Origin: Liolophura sinensis
Taxonomy: Eukaryota > Mollusca > Polyplacophora > Chitonida > Chitonidae
Reading direction: 5' to 3'
Length of the DNA stretch: 64,000 bases
NCBI RefSeq assembly: GCF_032854445.1
Contig: NC_088301.1
Span: 53,431,187-53,495,186, forward strand
The notes below the pieces were generated by a model. The model worked only from the letters and a program-made list of their open reading frames with translations, was not told the DNA's origin and searched no databases. Positions 1 to 10,954 of this stretch are shown one piece after another (position 1 is the first letter of the stretch; every line of letters begins with the position of its first letter). The position numbers and the translations under genes were made by a program.

Positions 1-58
1 CATGAGTTGGACTTAAACTCACAGTGAGAGCATTGGTGACTGGCTCCTGGTAACATGC
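1..58 (-). mobile_element. SINE fragment (tRNA-derived head), cut by window edge
   Basis: This matches the tRNA-like 5' part of the molluscan SINE seen near-complete at 43576-43814, in reverse orientation, including the 'ggacttaaactcacag' block that is box B-like on the minus strand. The element continues to the left of the window. Confidence 0.6.
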
Positions 59-341
59 TCTTTCATTTTGGGATAGTCTAGAGCACTACCTTAGAATTCC
101 AAAGGAAATTATTGTCTTTCACCATCTATGCAACCTGATATACATCATATGTGTCTTTACATGTATATCTATCTATATTTTTATATCCCAAATGCAAGCC
201 TTATTTTTGATGAGAATGATTGCTCTGCTACACCTTTCTATCTCACCACTGGATTATGTACAAATCTGTTAGATCAGCACATGATTTAACGACCACTTCC
301 TTGGACTGAGATATCCACTGTACATGTAAACGGTACTTCAT

Positions 342-3300
342 TCATGCTAAAGTTTGGAAACAAAAGGCCTGCAACTGGTGTTTGTTACTGGGTCTAGAAT
401 GCCCACCTGATGGTTGTATACCCTGTGGTTGAGGCACAAAGTGATGTGTTGTGTTGGGGTTGTTTGATGTTGTCACAGGAGCTGCTTGGTAATTTTGGCG
501 AAGCACTGTTCCTGATGACCTTCTCGACCTTATACAACAACACCAGACAACTATAATGGTGAACACGATGGCCGACACAACCACCACAACAATCACTCCG
601 ATAACTGCTGAAAAGTCCAACCCAACAGTGGAATTTGATGAAGGACTGAAAGTATAATCTGAAAAACAGAGACATGATTAATGACATATATCCACATTAA
701 TACATTTACACCCGGCAAAACACGAAGTAGTCCTACACTGTATATATGGTACATGTATATGGACACAGACCCCCATTACAACTTCAGTTTTTCAGTAGGG
801 ACGATTGTAGTTCTGTGTATTTTAGGGTGTAAATTTTTTTTTTGCTGCCAGCCTGCCGTTTTTGGTGTACAGGTGCATGCTTGGTGTCAAAATGATGGAA
901 ATTGTCTAAGCTTTGGGCAGGTATGAGTTTTAATGGTGAAAGTTTGAAATTCTGGGCGAGAGGACACAAGGAGACAGGTGGTGATGAGGCCGCGAGTGAC
1001 GTCCCCTTGGCGTTGCTAGGCACCCCTGCCAGCTGCCGGCATGGATAGGTCCAGATTTTGACGGTCAACCTATGTCGAGATTTTTACAGCTTCTTTCTCA
1101 CAGGCTGGGCCAGGTATGCACCAAAGATTATTGGCCTCGGAATGTTTGGGACTGAGCTACAGCGCTAAATGTTAACATTGTCGCTTATGGAAAACTAATG
1201 GGGGTCTGTGGCCATATTTGACAAATAAAAAGATATCAGGCTGAACAACAGACCAATGCCAAGATGCTGCAATAAAGTCACTAACACACAACTAAGCTTT
1301 TAGGTTTATCTAATGGGTGAACAATTCATACAAAACACTCTATTATTTGCGACCTTGTTATATGTACTCATGATCATACAGATATAAAAGAAAGTAACTG
1401 GAAAAGATATATAAAGGCCAAAGAAGTCTACCATCATTTATATGTATAGTTCAACAATTCAAATCATATCTTAATATTTAAATGTAAATATAATGCTTAC
1501 CTTCAACACTTAGCTCAAGAGAAATGCTGAAATCCCTATTGAAGTTACGACCTCTTGAAAGTTTGAGCCTCACATATCTATTTTTGGTTGATTGCCAGTT
1601 CAAAAGTGGTGCATTTGAACAGGAGTAGGTACTTTCCTGTAAATTTGAGTAGAATGTAGCATAAAATGTGAGAGTAACATCAACCATGCATCCTCACACT
1701 GGGTTTTATACAATGCAATGTACACAAATACAATAACTACATGTGTTTTATTCATTTATTTATATGACCACAGTTTAACACTGTACCTATGAATTTTACA
1801 CTTATATGACAGTGGTAAGGATTCTGGATGGAGGAAGCCAGAGTGCCAGCAGTGAACAACTGCCCTTTGCCTGGTACCTGACAAACTTTCTTACTTAAAG
1901 CAGACAGGGATGGATTAAGATTTACAACTTCATTAACAGCCATGGACAGCCACAGCTAGCCAGCACCGTCTGCCTTAAAAAAAAATAAATTTTTTGTTTT
2001 ACAGATATATAAAGTCAAATGTTTTAATCTTTCATTACAGATGAACAATGGCCTACAACTGGTTATTAAAACGTCATGCAGGCCAACTGATTTTCCTAAA
2101 CTTTACACATGCAATGTCCCAAAACACAGAAGCAGGAGTGATACTCACATGACCTGATGAAGGAAACAAGCCTGTAAGTGACGTATAAACCTGGAACTTG
2201 ACATCACAGTCATGCAAATTATACTTGATGAACTTCAACTTAAGGTCATCATACGTATCATCAGCTTTGAAAGTCAATACACAGGTGTGTCCAGTCCACC
2301 AGTTGGAACCATCAATATTCACTTCAGCGATATCACTACTACTCAATTCAATCGGCTCACTGTGGTATTTTCCATGGCACTTTGAAATCATATCCACTGA
2401 AATTACAATATATGTTATACACTGTAACAAATGCATTAAGAATGACAAAGCAAACATGTACTTATGTTTACAATATAACAGATAGCATTGAATCTTGAAA
2501 TTCAAAACAAGTAAAAAGTATTTTATAATTCTTAAACAGTTTATCATGCGTCAGAAAATAGTTTGCCTGATTTTATCTAAATATTTTATTATGTACATGA
2601 AAGAATACATTTCAGAATTAAGTATGTCTATAGTGCATACACGAAAACGATTGTGAAAACCAAAAAAATTTCAAGCAGAGCTTGCAAAACAAGAGTTCAG
2701 GTGAATACAACATGCCCCCCAACAAATGCAGTTGTGTGAAATGTGTAAAAGAATACCATCAGTATTGTTGTGAGCATAACCTCTGAGGGAAATCCTCATG
2801 GGTGTTGATGACAGGTATGTGGTTACCATGAATGTTTCCACCAAAACTGAAAACTCTATGCGGAAAACAGTTGGGAGTTATAGCCCGCCCGGAAATTGTA
2901 AATCATACCTATATATATATAAGGAAGATGGCTATCTGGTTACCATGACAACCGTGGAAATGGACAAATGTGAGTCGCAACACATCGTCCTCTGTGTATC
3001 TATGCATCCACAAAAAATTAAAACTCTAAATGGAAAACAGTTGGAGTTATAGCCCGGACATGAAATCATATCATTATATATATATACATCATATGGGGAA
3101 AATAACAATCTGGTAACCAAGACAAATGCTCAGATGGACAATCATCGTCTGTGTATGTATGTATGTATCCACCAAAAATTAAATTTCTATTTAGAAAACA
3201 TTTGGAGTTACAGACCAGACACGAAATCATATCTATATATATAGGGAAAATGGATATGTGGTTACCATGACAACCAAAGAAATGAACAATTGTGAGTCGC

Positions 3301-3578
3301 AACACATCGTCATCTGTGCATCTATGTATCCACCAAAAATTAACACTCTCCGTGAAAAACAATGGGAGACATGATTTTGTACGGATGGACAAAATCACTA
3401 TAACATAATAGATACAAAAATAATAATGATATAAAAATATATTTAGGCATATTTTCCTTTACTAGAAAAGCCTAAATCAGGTTTTTGAGCGAGTAGTCTT
3501 ACCTTTTTTTCCATGTACAAGTTGGAGACAAAGCATCAGAAAAACACCTGCTACACCCAACCAACTGCATGATTCCAT
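342..3578 (-). CDS. CUB-like type I membrane protein, 4 coding exons, 258 aa
   Basis: Coding exons on the minus strand are 3578-3503, 2396-2149, 1636-1501 and 658-342. All introns are GT..AG, and the phases (1, 0, 1) keep one frame to the stop. Residues 1-23 are a signal peptide. Residues 26-153 form a small beta-rich ectodomain with four cysteines (C32, C64, C89, C114) spaced like the two disulfides of a CUB domain. Residues about 171-195 are a valine-rich transmembrane helix ending in WCCC and followed by arginines as a stop-transfer signal. The last 60 residues are a Pro/Gln/Asn/Thr-rich cytoplasmic tail. The CUB call rests on cysteine spacing and a CUB-like stretch before C89, so it is moderate. 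The ligand is unknown. The exon 3 acceptor at 1636 was chosen because it has a good pyrimidine tract and is the only one in phase with the strong GTGAGT donor of exon 2. I saw no canonical AATAAA before the window edge. It could be a shisa-like adaptor or an orphan adhesion/immune receptor. Confidence 0.78.
1750..1945. repeat. Degenerate dispersed repeat in intron 2 of the CUB-like gene
   Basis: The segment around 1800-1850 (tatgacagtggtaaggattc, then ggaggaagccagagtg) resembles the segment at 4978-5030, and both resemble the central part of a molluscan SINE family. A short minus-strand ORF here is a by-product of the repeat, because it does not splice in frame to the neighbouring exons. Confidence 0.45.
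2821..3412. repeat. Decayed tandem repeat, about 4 units of 117-174 bp
   Basis: Units start with ggttaccatgacaac or a variant at about 2821, 2939, 3113 and 3259. Each contains the blocks 'gagtcgcaacacatcgtc', 'atccaccaaaaatta' and 'ggagttatagcccg', then a short TATA stretch. Unit length differs through internal deletions. The array lies inside intron 1 of the CUB-like gene and the short ORFs in it are not genes. Confidence 0.8.
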
Positions 3579-3899
3579 TTTCAGAAAGTAAATGTTCTCT
3601 GAAGGGTATTATGCAGGTCCTGCAGACAAACTAGCAGGTATACTGGTAGTCAACTATCCTGTACAAGAAGCTTTTAGAAATATTATTCTCCTAATGTTTG
3701 GTGCTATCCCTGAAAGAAAGAAAACAAGAAAATACTTCACAACAGCTAGCTATATATGCTTATTGATTGTTTTCATTACAGTTTTCCAACTTCGGGGGTA
3801 CATGTATACATGTTACATGTAAATCTGTTCTATGTTTCCAGTTATCTTGATGTAGTGAGTGACACACAGAAGAGACATTCTCTTTAGCAACTAACTGAC

Positions 3900-4960
3900 A
3901 AGGACATCTGGGTGAGTACAGTCTTGAATGATTTGGCTGTAATTGACAGCATATATACTTGTAGCTTTAGAATGCTTGGTTTTTCAAAGAATATATTACT
4001 TGTCTTCTTAATTGTTGTCACTTGTAATCAGAATGAAATTATTATTAGCCTACTCCTTTAACCTACCACTAGACCCACTGCCATTCATATAACTCGCGGT
4101 ACTTTTATTCCTCAACATTTTCGCATGTGAAAGATCAACTTTCAGTGTGATTTATGCACATCTTTAATTTGATATTGAAAATAAAACTACATTGCTTGGA
4201 TAGGCTAATATCAGGGCTTCACTAAAAGTATAATTTTATCTATCTACACTGAATAATACCTTCAGAATATGTCTGAATAAACACCTTGCAAACATGCAAA
4301 AAGGTTAATATGTAGTGTGTTCGCTGACTGCAGAAACTGTATTCATTCTTTGAAAGGGACTTCTTTTGGGGATATGAGGAAACGAAATAAGGGGGATAGT
4401 TAGTTTTTCAGGGGTACACAAAAGAAACATGCGTAGCTGTGTGGAAATGGAGTATTATTTTAAGAGTAATATATAGTGTATATAATTCTAATTGATGAAG
4501 TGCACAGGACAATTGCTTTCACAGGTGGCTTCACTGGTGAGGGGTTGAGGTAGCATAAGTGCCTCAGTTATTTACATTTGGCAAGGGCCTACGCAGCTGC
4601 AGCTACTTGACTGGGGGAGGAGCGAGGAGAGCTAGCGCTTGTCAGTGACGTGTGGGGTAGTTCAGCTTTTCAAATCTAGCTGACTTGGGTGAAAGGGGAA
4701 CAGTGGTCGCATTGGAAAATGAATCTGTCTAATGCATCTTAAGTTGGGAGGTGGGTGTGTGTGCTTTGAGGGCATGGAGAGGCCCCTTTTCAACTGTGGC
4801 TTGCGTGGGTGGATGCAAGAGCTTCCCAAAATTGACCATATCTGAAAAAGGTATTTCTTAAAGGGGCTTCAGTTGGTAGGGGCTGGGGGGGAGAGGGGGG
4901 TGGGGCTAGGATGGCAGCTTTTTAATATGTGCAATGTTTATATATTTGTCTTATTGATCA
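3900..4960. other. Intergenic stretch, no gene seen
   Basis: This lies upstream of the CUB-like gene. It is AT-rich to about 4500 and G-rich on the plus strand at 4540-4910 (runs such as gggggagaggggggtgggg). There is no ORF with recognisable protein similarity and no splice-consistent exon. Confidence 0.5.
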
Positions 4961-5337
4961 TTAACACAGTGATTTGTCACTTATATAACAGCGGTCAGGT
5001 TTGTGGGTAGAGGAAACCAGAGTCAATGTGAGGACAACGGAACTGCCGCTGATCAAATGTGGCCTGCATTTGCCCAGGAATCGGGTATTGCTGAGGTACT
5101 GAATCTTAAAGTGGAGTGTATGAGCTTCAAATTTCCTTTCATTAATTTGGCCTTGAGGACTATTGCAGACATTTTGCCCGAAAGCTCGTGATGTCTCCAT
5201 TGAGGGATAGATGTTAAATAACCACCGCATCCCTCACCACTATTGCCCATGACTGCCAATGTAACCCACCAACGGTTAATCTTTGATCCTTCTAAATAAT
5301 CAACACTGTACATATTATTCGTGTTATAGTACTCCAT

Positions 5338-5760
5338 GATTTTAATATGGGAGGTAAATTTGTGTCTGCGGCTTCGGGGTACTATTGCACAAGTAATATA
5401 TAGACAGTTTGGAATAACAAAGCTCTATATATTACTTGTGTTATAGTACCCCAACTAAGACCTTCATATGGTGTGTGAACTGGTGTTTGAGGCTTCGGGG
5501 TTCTATTTCATGAATAATATATTAACAGTTTGCATCACCAGTGCTCTATATATTACTTGTGTTATAGTATCCCAATCTATATTTTAACATGGCAGGTGAA
5601 TTGGTGTTTGAGGCTTTGGGGTACTACTTCATGAGTTATATATAGACAGTTTGGAATGCCAAAGCTTTATATATTACTTGTGTAATAGTACCCCAAACAA
5701 GATTTTAACAAAGGAGCTGAATTGGTGTTTGAAGCTTCAGGGCACGATAAGGCGACTATT
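5338..5760. repeat. Tandem array of ~120-bp units, each an imperfect hairpin
   Basis: Three full units and a partial fourth start at about 5338, 5461, 5578 and 5700. Each begins 'ggtgtttgaggcttcgggg' or a variant. The first unit has arms 5376-5403 and 5425-5452 that are nearly perfect reverse complements over 28 bp. Units 2 (5497-5573) and 3 (5618-5694) have the same design with more mismatches. It is non-coding. Confidence 0.85.
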
Positions 5761-6093
5761 ATCTACACACTAACGGCCAGGGATAAAGCTTTCTCGTCTA
5801 GCATTGGATACAGTCTAGTTATTTATGCAGAGCTTCAGCCCGCCCCGCAACATTTTTTTCAAGGCATGAAATAACATGCAGTGTAGTCCCGTATATTATT
5901 CTAGTGAGGTGCTATATCATGATATTGCCACGATGTCTCAGTTGCTACATATCTCATATGCTACATCACGAAAACAAAAGTTATGCCTTTAAAACTCCCT
6001 GCTGGACACTTTGTCAATGCATATATACACTTGGTCTAGTGTTGTTTTTTCTTCTGCTATTACCGAGAGTCATGTCAGGTTATAGTGATTATA

Positions 6094-6610
6094 GCCCCAG
6101 GTGGCTACTTCAACTCCTCTCTGTATATTTGGCTTGCGGGGAATTGTAGCCACAGTGAGAACCAATGGTAAACCATACACCAATTCATGCCATGCCCGAT
6201 AAGTCCTTTCTACACAATGGCTGCAGTGAAAAGTGGTGTCAACTTTGGCTCTTACTTCTCAGCTCGCCCGCACATGTAACATCTCACATATATTCCACTT
6301 GGTAAGGACACACAAGACCCAAATTCACCTCTAAAGCAGCAGCCATTTTGCCTTCCCCACAGTTATGGTCTGGAAAAAGTTATCATTCCTAGATGGCGCA
6401 TCCGCGTTAAAAATACCTGGGATGTTGCGTGTGCGGTCGAGCTGAGAGGTAAGAGCCAAAGTTGACACCACTTTTGGACTGTAGCCATTGTTTAGAAAGG
6501 ACTTTTCGGGCATGGCATGAATTGGTGTATGGTTTACCATTGGTTCTCTCTGTGGCTACGATTCTCCGCCAGCCAGATATAAAGGCAAAGTTGAAGTTGC
6601 CACCTGGGGC
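6094..6610. repeat. Large inverted repeat, ~190-bp arms, 137-bp spacer
   Basis: The left arm 6094-6283 and right arm 6421-6610 are reverse complements at roughly 85-90 percent by eye. The outer ends are gccccaggtggc and gccacctggggc. Shared internal blocks include 'caatggtaaaccatacacc' and 'agtggtgtcaactttggc'. A clean target-site duplication is not obvious. It is probably a foldback/MITE-type element or an inverted duplication. The short ORFs in the arms are not genes. Confidence 0.85.
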
Positions 6611-8636
6611 CCGTAATTAGTATGCCTAGTAGTAATCTGCTCTGAGCGGTCTACACAGTTTTACATATCACAACTGAATAAATTCCATATGGGTGTGACA
6701 TAAAACTGACATCAAAATAGGGATATCTAACAATGTTTGTATTGTGACACTACAGTGTCCAACAGGTTAGTCTGACATGGTGAACTAGGCACAGCACAAG
6801 ATGTCAACATTGACAGTAAAAGAAAAACAATGCGCCCCCATACGTTGTTGTTGTATATTTCTGAGAGACGATGTAGAGAAGATATGCCACAAAGGACATT
6901 CGTTATTTCACAGACATACATATCACTTATAAAAGCGGGTTAGTAGCCGAACTGTACACTTCTTACCAATATAACAGCCCAAAAAGTCGTCTTTCGATCG
7001 ACAGTAGTCATGAAATTCCCCTTTGGCTTTAGGTAAACAGTGAGAATCTAAAACGCAAATGAAGTCTCAGCAGATCCGGAACGGACTTTACGGACGGGTG
7101 TATCAAAATTGAGGACTTAAAATTCAAGCATGCTAGTACAAATTAATACTTGTGCGGTGTTCCACCAGGAAAAAAATCATGTCCATTTAATTTACATTTT
7201 GGTTAATACCGAGAATTATTTATATTTGAACAAAAAAGAAAAAAAGAAATATGGGCTTAACTGGCACTGTATATTAGACTTAAATTAAAATAGCTCAAGG
7301 GCTTGCCTTTTTTCCCAGTCTTATGTCCGAAAACGATTTGTGAAATCTGTGACTAATATAAGTTTTTTTAGTACCAGGTGAAATGGGCAACTGGTCTGCT
7401 CAGCATGTAGCCTAAAAGGACGATAAAAGGGTAATGATGATCCTCTCATATACCGGTACCTATTTGATATTTTCAAAACTATAGGCCCAGTAGTATATAG
7501 ATTTAAACATGGCATTAACTTTAGATCAGTTCAGTAAGTACTGATATTGTATATGTACGTACACCGGTACTTGATATAGTGTATGGAGGAATAAGCCTAG
7601 CCTATATGCATATCCCACATAGACACGCTATTGTATAGACATATACAATACACTGTGTAGGCTCTTATTCGCTCCCGTAATATAAAAGTATACCGGAAGT
7701 ATATCGCTGTTTTCACGTTTATGAACCGGCACTTAACGGATTTCCTCTCTCTTTAATCAAGTGTCGACTGATGCATATAATTTTCCAGAAAATCCACGAA
7801 ACACAAGCATGCAATTTTCTCGTCAGCCGAAACGCAGAACAAAGCCACGTCATGAACTAACATTTTCGTTGTTTTCAACAAATGTTTTCAAGAGTAGATC
7901 TGACTTTACAGTTATGAAATATACACACTAATGAAACCCTTTATAGCAAAAATGCCTGAGTTACACTAAATTGATGCACATGTCTTATCAGCAGTTCAGT
8001 TTATATTTAGAGCAGAAAAACTAACGCCTTTTTGCAGAGTATATCGCATTGTGAGAGGAATAGCCTAATACAGTATACATAAATGTGGTGAGCTGGAATA
8101 TAGGCAACTGTATTTTAATAAAAATTTCTGAAGCTTTTTATCTATAATGGTTTAGTTCTGATGATTATTAACTTCACTATTAATTTCAAAGAGCTTTTAT
8201 ATATGTGCTGTACAGAAATTCACTCTAACCGTGACGTATACATACCATAAAATAGCTTGCTTCAAAGTAAATCACCATATTGCGTGGTAGAAGATCGAGC
8301 CCCAGAAACTTCAAATTACTAGATGTTAATCAATACTGCTGCATTCTACATCTCAACATAAACATGTCATCAAAAAACTGAAACCTTTTATTTTTTATAG
8401 ATATCGAAATTTTATTCAATTTGTATACAAATTTCTTGGCGGTAGCATATCACACACAACTTCTATTTACAGGATGTGTATTCGAGTTTCGTGCCATCGT
8501 GGAGAAAGAAGTATGGGACACAACAACTGGACCTGTTAAAATGAAATTACGAAAAAAAAAATTAATTTAGCGGAAAACTATCCACATACCATTAATTTGT
8601 TTTTCATTTATTTGACAGGTGTTTGCTCATATATAT
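6611..8636. other. Intergenic stretch, no gene seen
   Basis: AT-rich sequence with only short ORFs (60-70 codons) lacking similarity to known families. It holds a few partial inverted motifs (around 7570-7680) and no clear repeat family. Confidence 0.5.
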
Positions 8637-10954
8637 CGGGTGGGCATACAAAAATGGGCCGTACTTTGACACTCATTATCTCCGAAACCCTCTTACGTCA
8701 GCTTCTGAAAATTTACACACTCAAAAGCCATTATCAGGCAAAAAGGCGAGGGTCCAGGAGTCACCAAGGTCCCGGGAGCTCTGAACGAGCTATATCGCCT
8801 TAAAGCCGATTTGCCATATCTTAGATATGCCAATTGAGCTGTTATTGGCTATTTAAGCCTGTCTGAAAAAAATTTAAATAGACCTTAAGCTCACTTGTGG
8901 ACGCTTTTGCCTGGAGAACCACGGGTCAACAAAAAACACTGTAACAATTTATCCAGAATTCAACATTAAATTTAGGCATGTCGGAGTGACGATAAACCAT
9001 AATGAAATAAATAACTCAACACCGATGAGTGCACATATTGTACAAATATATTTGCTTTTCTGCTTTTTGGGCTGAATAGAACTGCAACGTCATCGCATTG
9101 AAACACAGTCAATACATTAGGAAAAAAGATTGTGTTTGGAGACAAATGAGTCCACTTTTTTGTTAAATTTCACTGTAGATGATTTGCCCTTCCATGGGAG
9201 AATTGTATATATTAATATACGCTACTTCTGTATGTGTACTGAAAGTTAAAACAAGCAAACCTACATAAACCTACGTAATATTGGCACATTATCAGTTTGG
9301 AAAAATATAACTTCGTGACAGTATATCATGTGATCTTGAAAAGCAAAATCTTTGAGAAATAATCAAAATTCACAACCTTACGACAATTGAAGCCATGGTT
9401 GCATGAATGCAGGAAAATACAAATCCGACGTTGCAGAAAAATTGTTATTAAAACGTTATTAAGACGAGTATTTTCAGTACAAGCGGCATGAACATTTGTA
9501 CTTCAAAAACCGCCTACGCTAAGTAACTCTCACGAAAAGAAAGGAAAACGATAAAATGAACTATATGTCAAACTCCATGAAAATGTCCAGGTGGTTGGAT
9601 TTATTTTAAAGATTATTTTGACTCGAGCAAAACGCATGAGAAAAATTGCATTCTATGTAGACGTATACATTAGACACAATAGGTGCCAGTCCACAGCACT
9701 TTTCTGTCATGTAAATATATTTATTCAAACTTCATAAAGCAGCAGTTATAAATGCGTTGTTAGACCGATCCTCATTGCAAACTACTTTGAGGAAAGAAAA
9801 CCGATTCTGACGCCTTTTACTCCTATGAGCCACCATATAAACCAATATTCCAAATGCATTTTAGTCGGTTTAAAACAACCTTCAACAATCCTCAAGAAAC
9901 AATTTTCTTCAACAGTTTTGCGTGGAGTTTTGTCAGACATTCATACTTCATGCTGACATTTTCTTTTCTTTTAACATACCACCACTATGTCTTTAGATCA
10001 ACAAAATATCCAGTATGCAATTGTAGTTAATGGTTTCTTGTTTCTAGTTGTTTAGTTTAAAAGTTTAAAATATTGTCATCAATGTTGACACAAAAAAAGA
10101 CACAAATAATATCTTAAAGCGCTGTATGATCAAACTATTCATAATCCGTTAACATGACACTGGGACGATGTTTGAAAAAAACATGTAGGCCCTATATTAA
10201 TAGTAATGTGCACTGGGAAATTGCAGTTTACCATGTTTAGTTTATCGAGAAAATATATTTGCAACAGTGTGATGTTTTATTCGGCGAGGGGCCCTGTTTG
10301 TGTTACAAGTATATATAATTTCCGGAACCTCAAAAGATATGCTGGCCCCCTTGCCCCCCACCCCCCACCCCTCCCCCGTCGCTTGCTACGCCCCTGATTT
10401 TGTCCTAAGTGTACAGACCAAATTTCAATTTCATCCTTTAAGATTGCTGTTCATTGGAGCAAAATCAAAATAGAGTCAAAACTCATGTTCCGGACATTTC
10501 AAAGTGATGTTCCACCTTGTTTTACTTGAAAAGGTGATCAATTCCTTGTCCGCCGCAGAGAAAACCATCTTGATTCAGCAAAACTTGTGTCTACCTGGCA
10601 GAAAGGTTTCTCTGACACTAAAGCCAGACAATTTTTCCAGCCGACACTTGACTGACACTAGAGCCAGATAATTTTTCCAGACGGCACTTGATTGACACGT
10701 GTCACACAGGAGCAGCGCACGCTCTACTCATGACACCTGAAGGGTGATGTAATGTCGGTCACCGGAACGTGCGTTTTTGAGGCTATGTTTTCATTTTAAC
10801 CCTGTGTACAGACTACTCATGCTATGACCTTGAAAACTGGTCAGTATATTAACAAAATCATGCCATTTGAATGTCTAAAGTTTGAAAAGGTTTGAACAAA
10901 GGATAATGGAGCAATGCAGCATCAAAGTACGGCCCATTTTTTTATGCCCACCCG
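8637..10954. mobile_element. 2.3-kb DNA element with terminal inverted repeats, non-autonomous
   Basis: The ends are inverted repeats of about 35 bp: cgggtgggcatac at 8637 and its complement ending at 10954, both running on into a shared block atgggccgtactttga with about one mismatch. Each end is flanked by atatat (8631-8636 and 10955-10960), consistent with an AT-rich target-site duplication. Inside there is no transposase ORF, only ORFs under 70 codons. A 40-bp tandem duplication lies at 10614-10693 and a C-rich run at 10350-10378. I cannot assign the superfamily. Confidence 0.7.
10614..10693. repeat. 40-bp tandem duplication inside the TIR element
   Basis: Two 40-bp units (10614-10653, 10654-10693) share gacacta-agccaga and aatttttccag with a few substitutions. 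They are followed by the palindrome gacacgtgtc. Confidence 0.8.

Noticed and set aside
1752-1943. 63-codon minus ORF as an extra exon of the CUB-like gene
   Set aside because: It lies in a dispersed repeat also seen near 5000, and no acceptor/donor pair joins it in phase between exons 2 and 3.
2798-3398. Short ORFs in intron 1 of the CUB-like gene
   Set aside because: They follow the tandem repeat units and share no protein family features.
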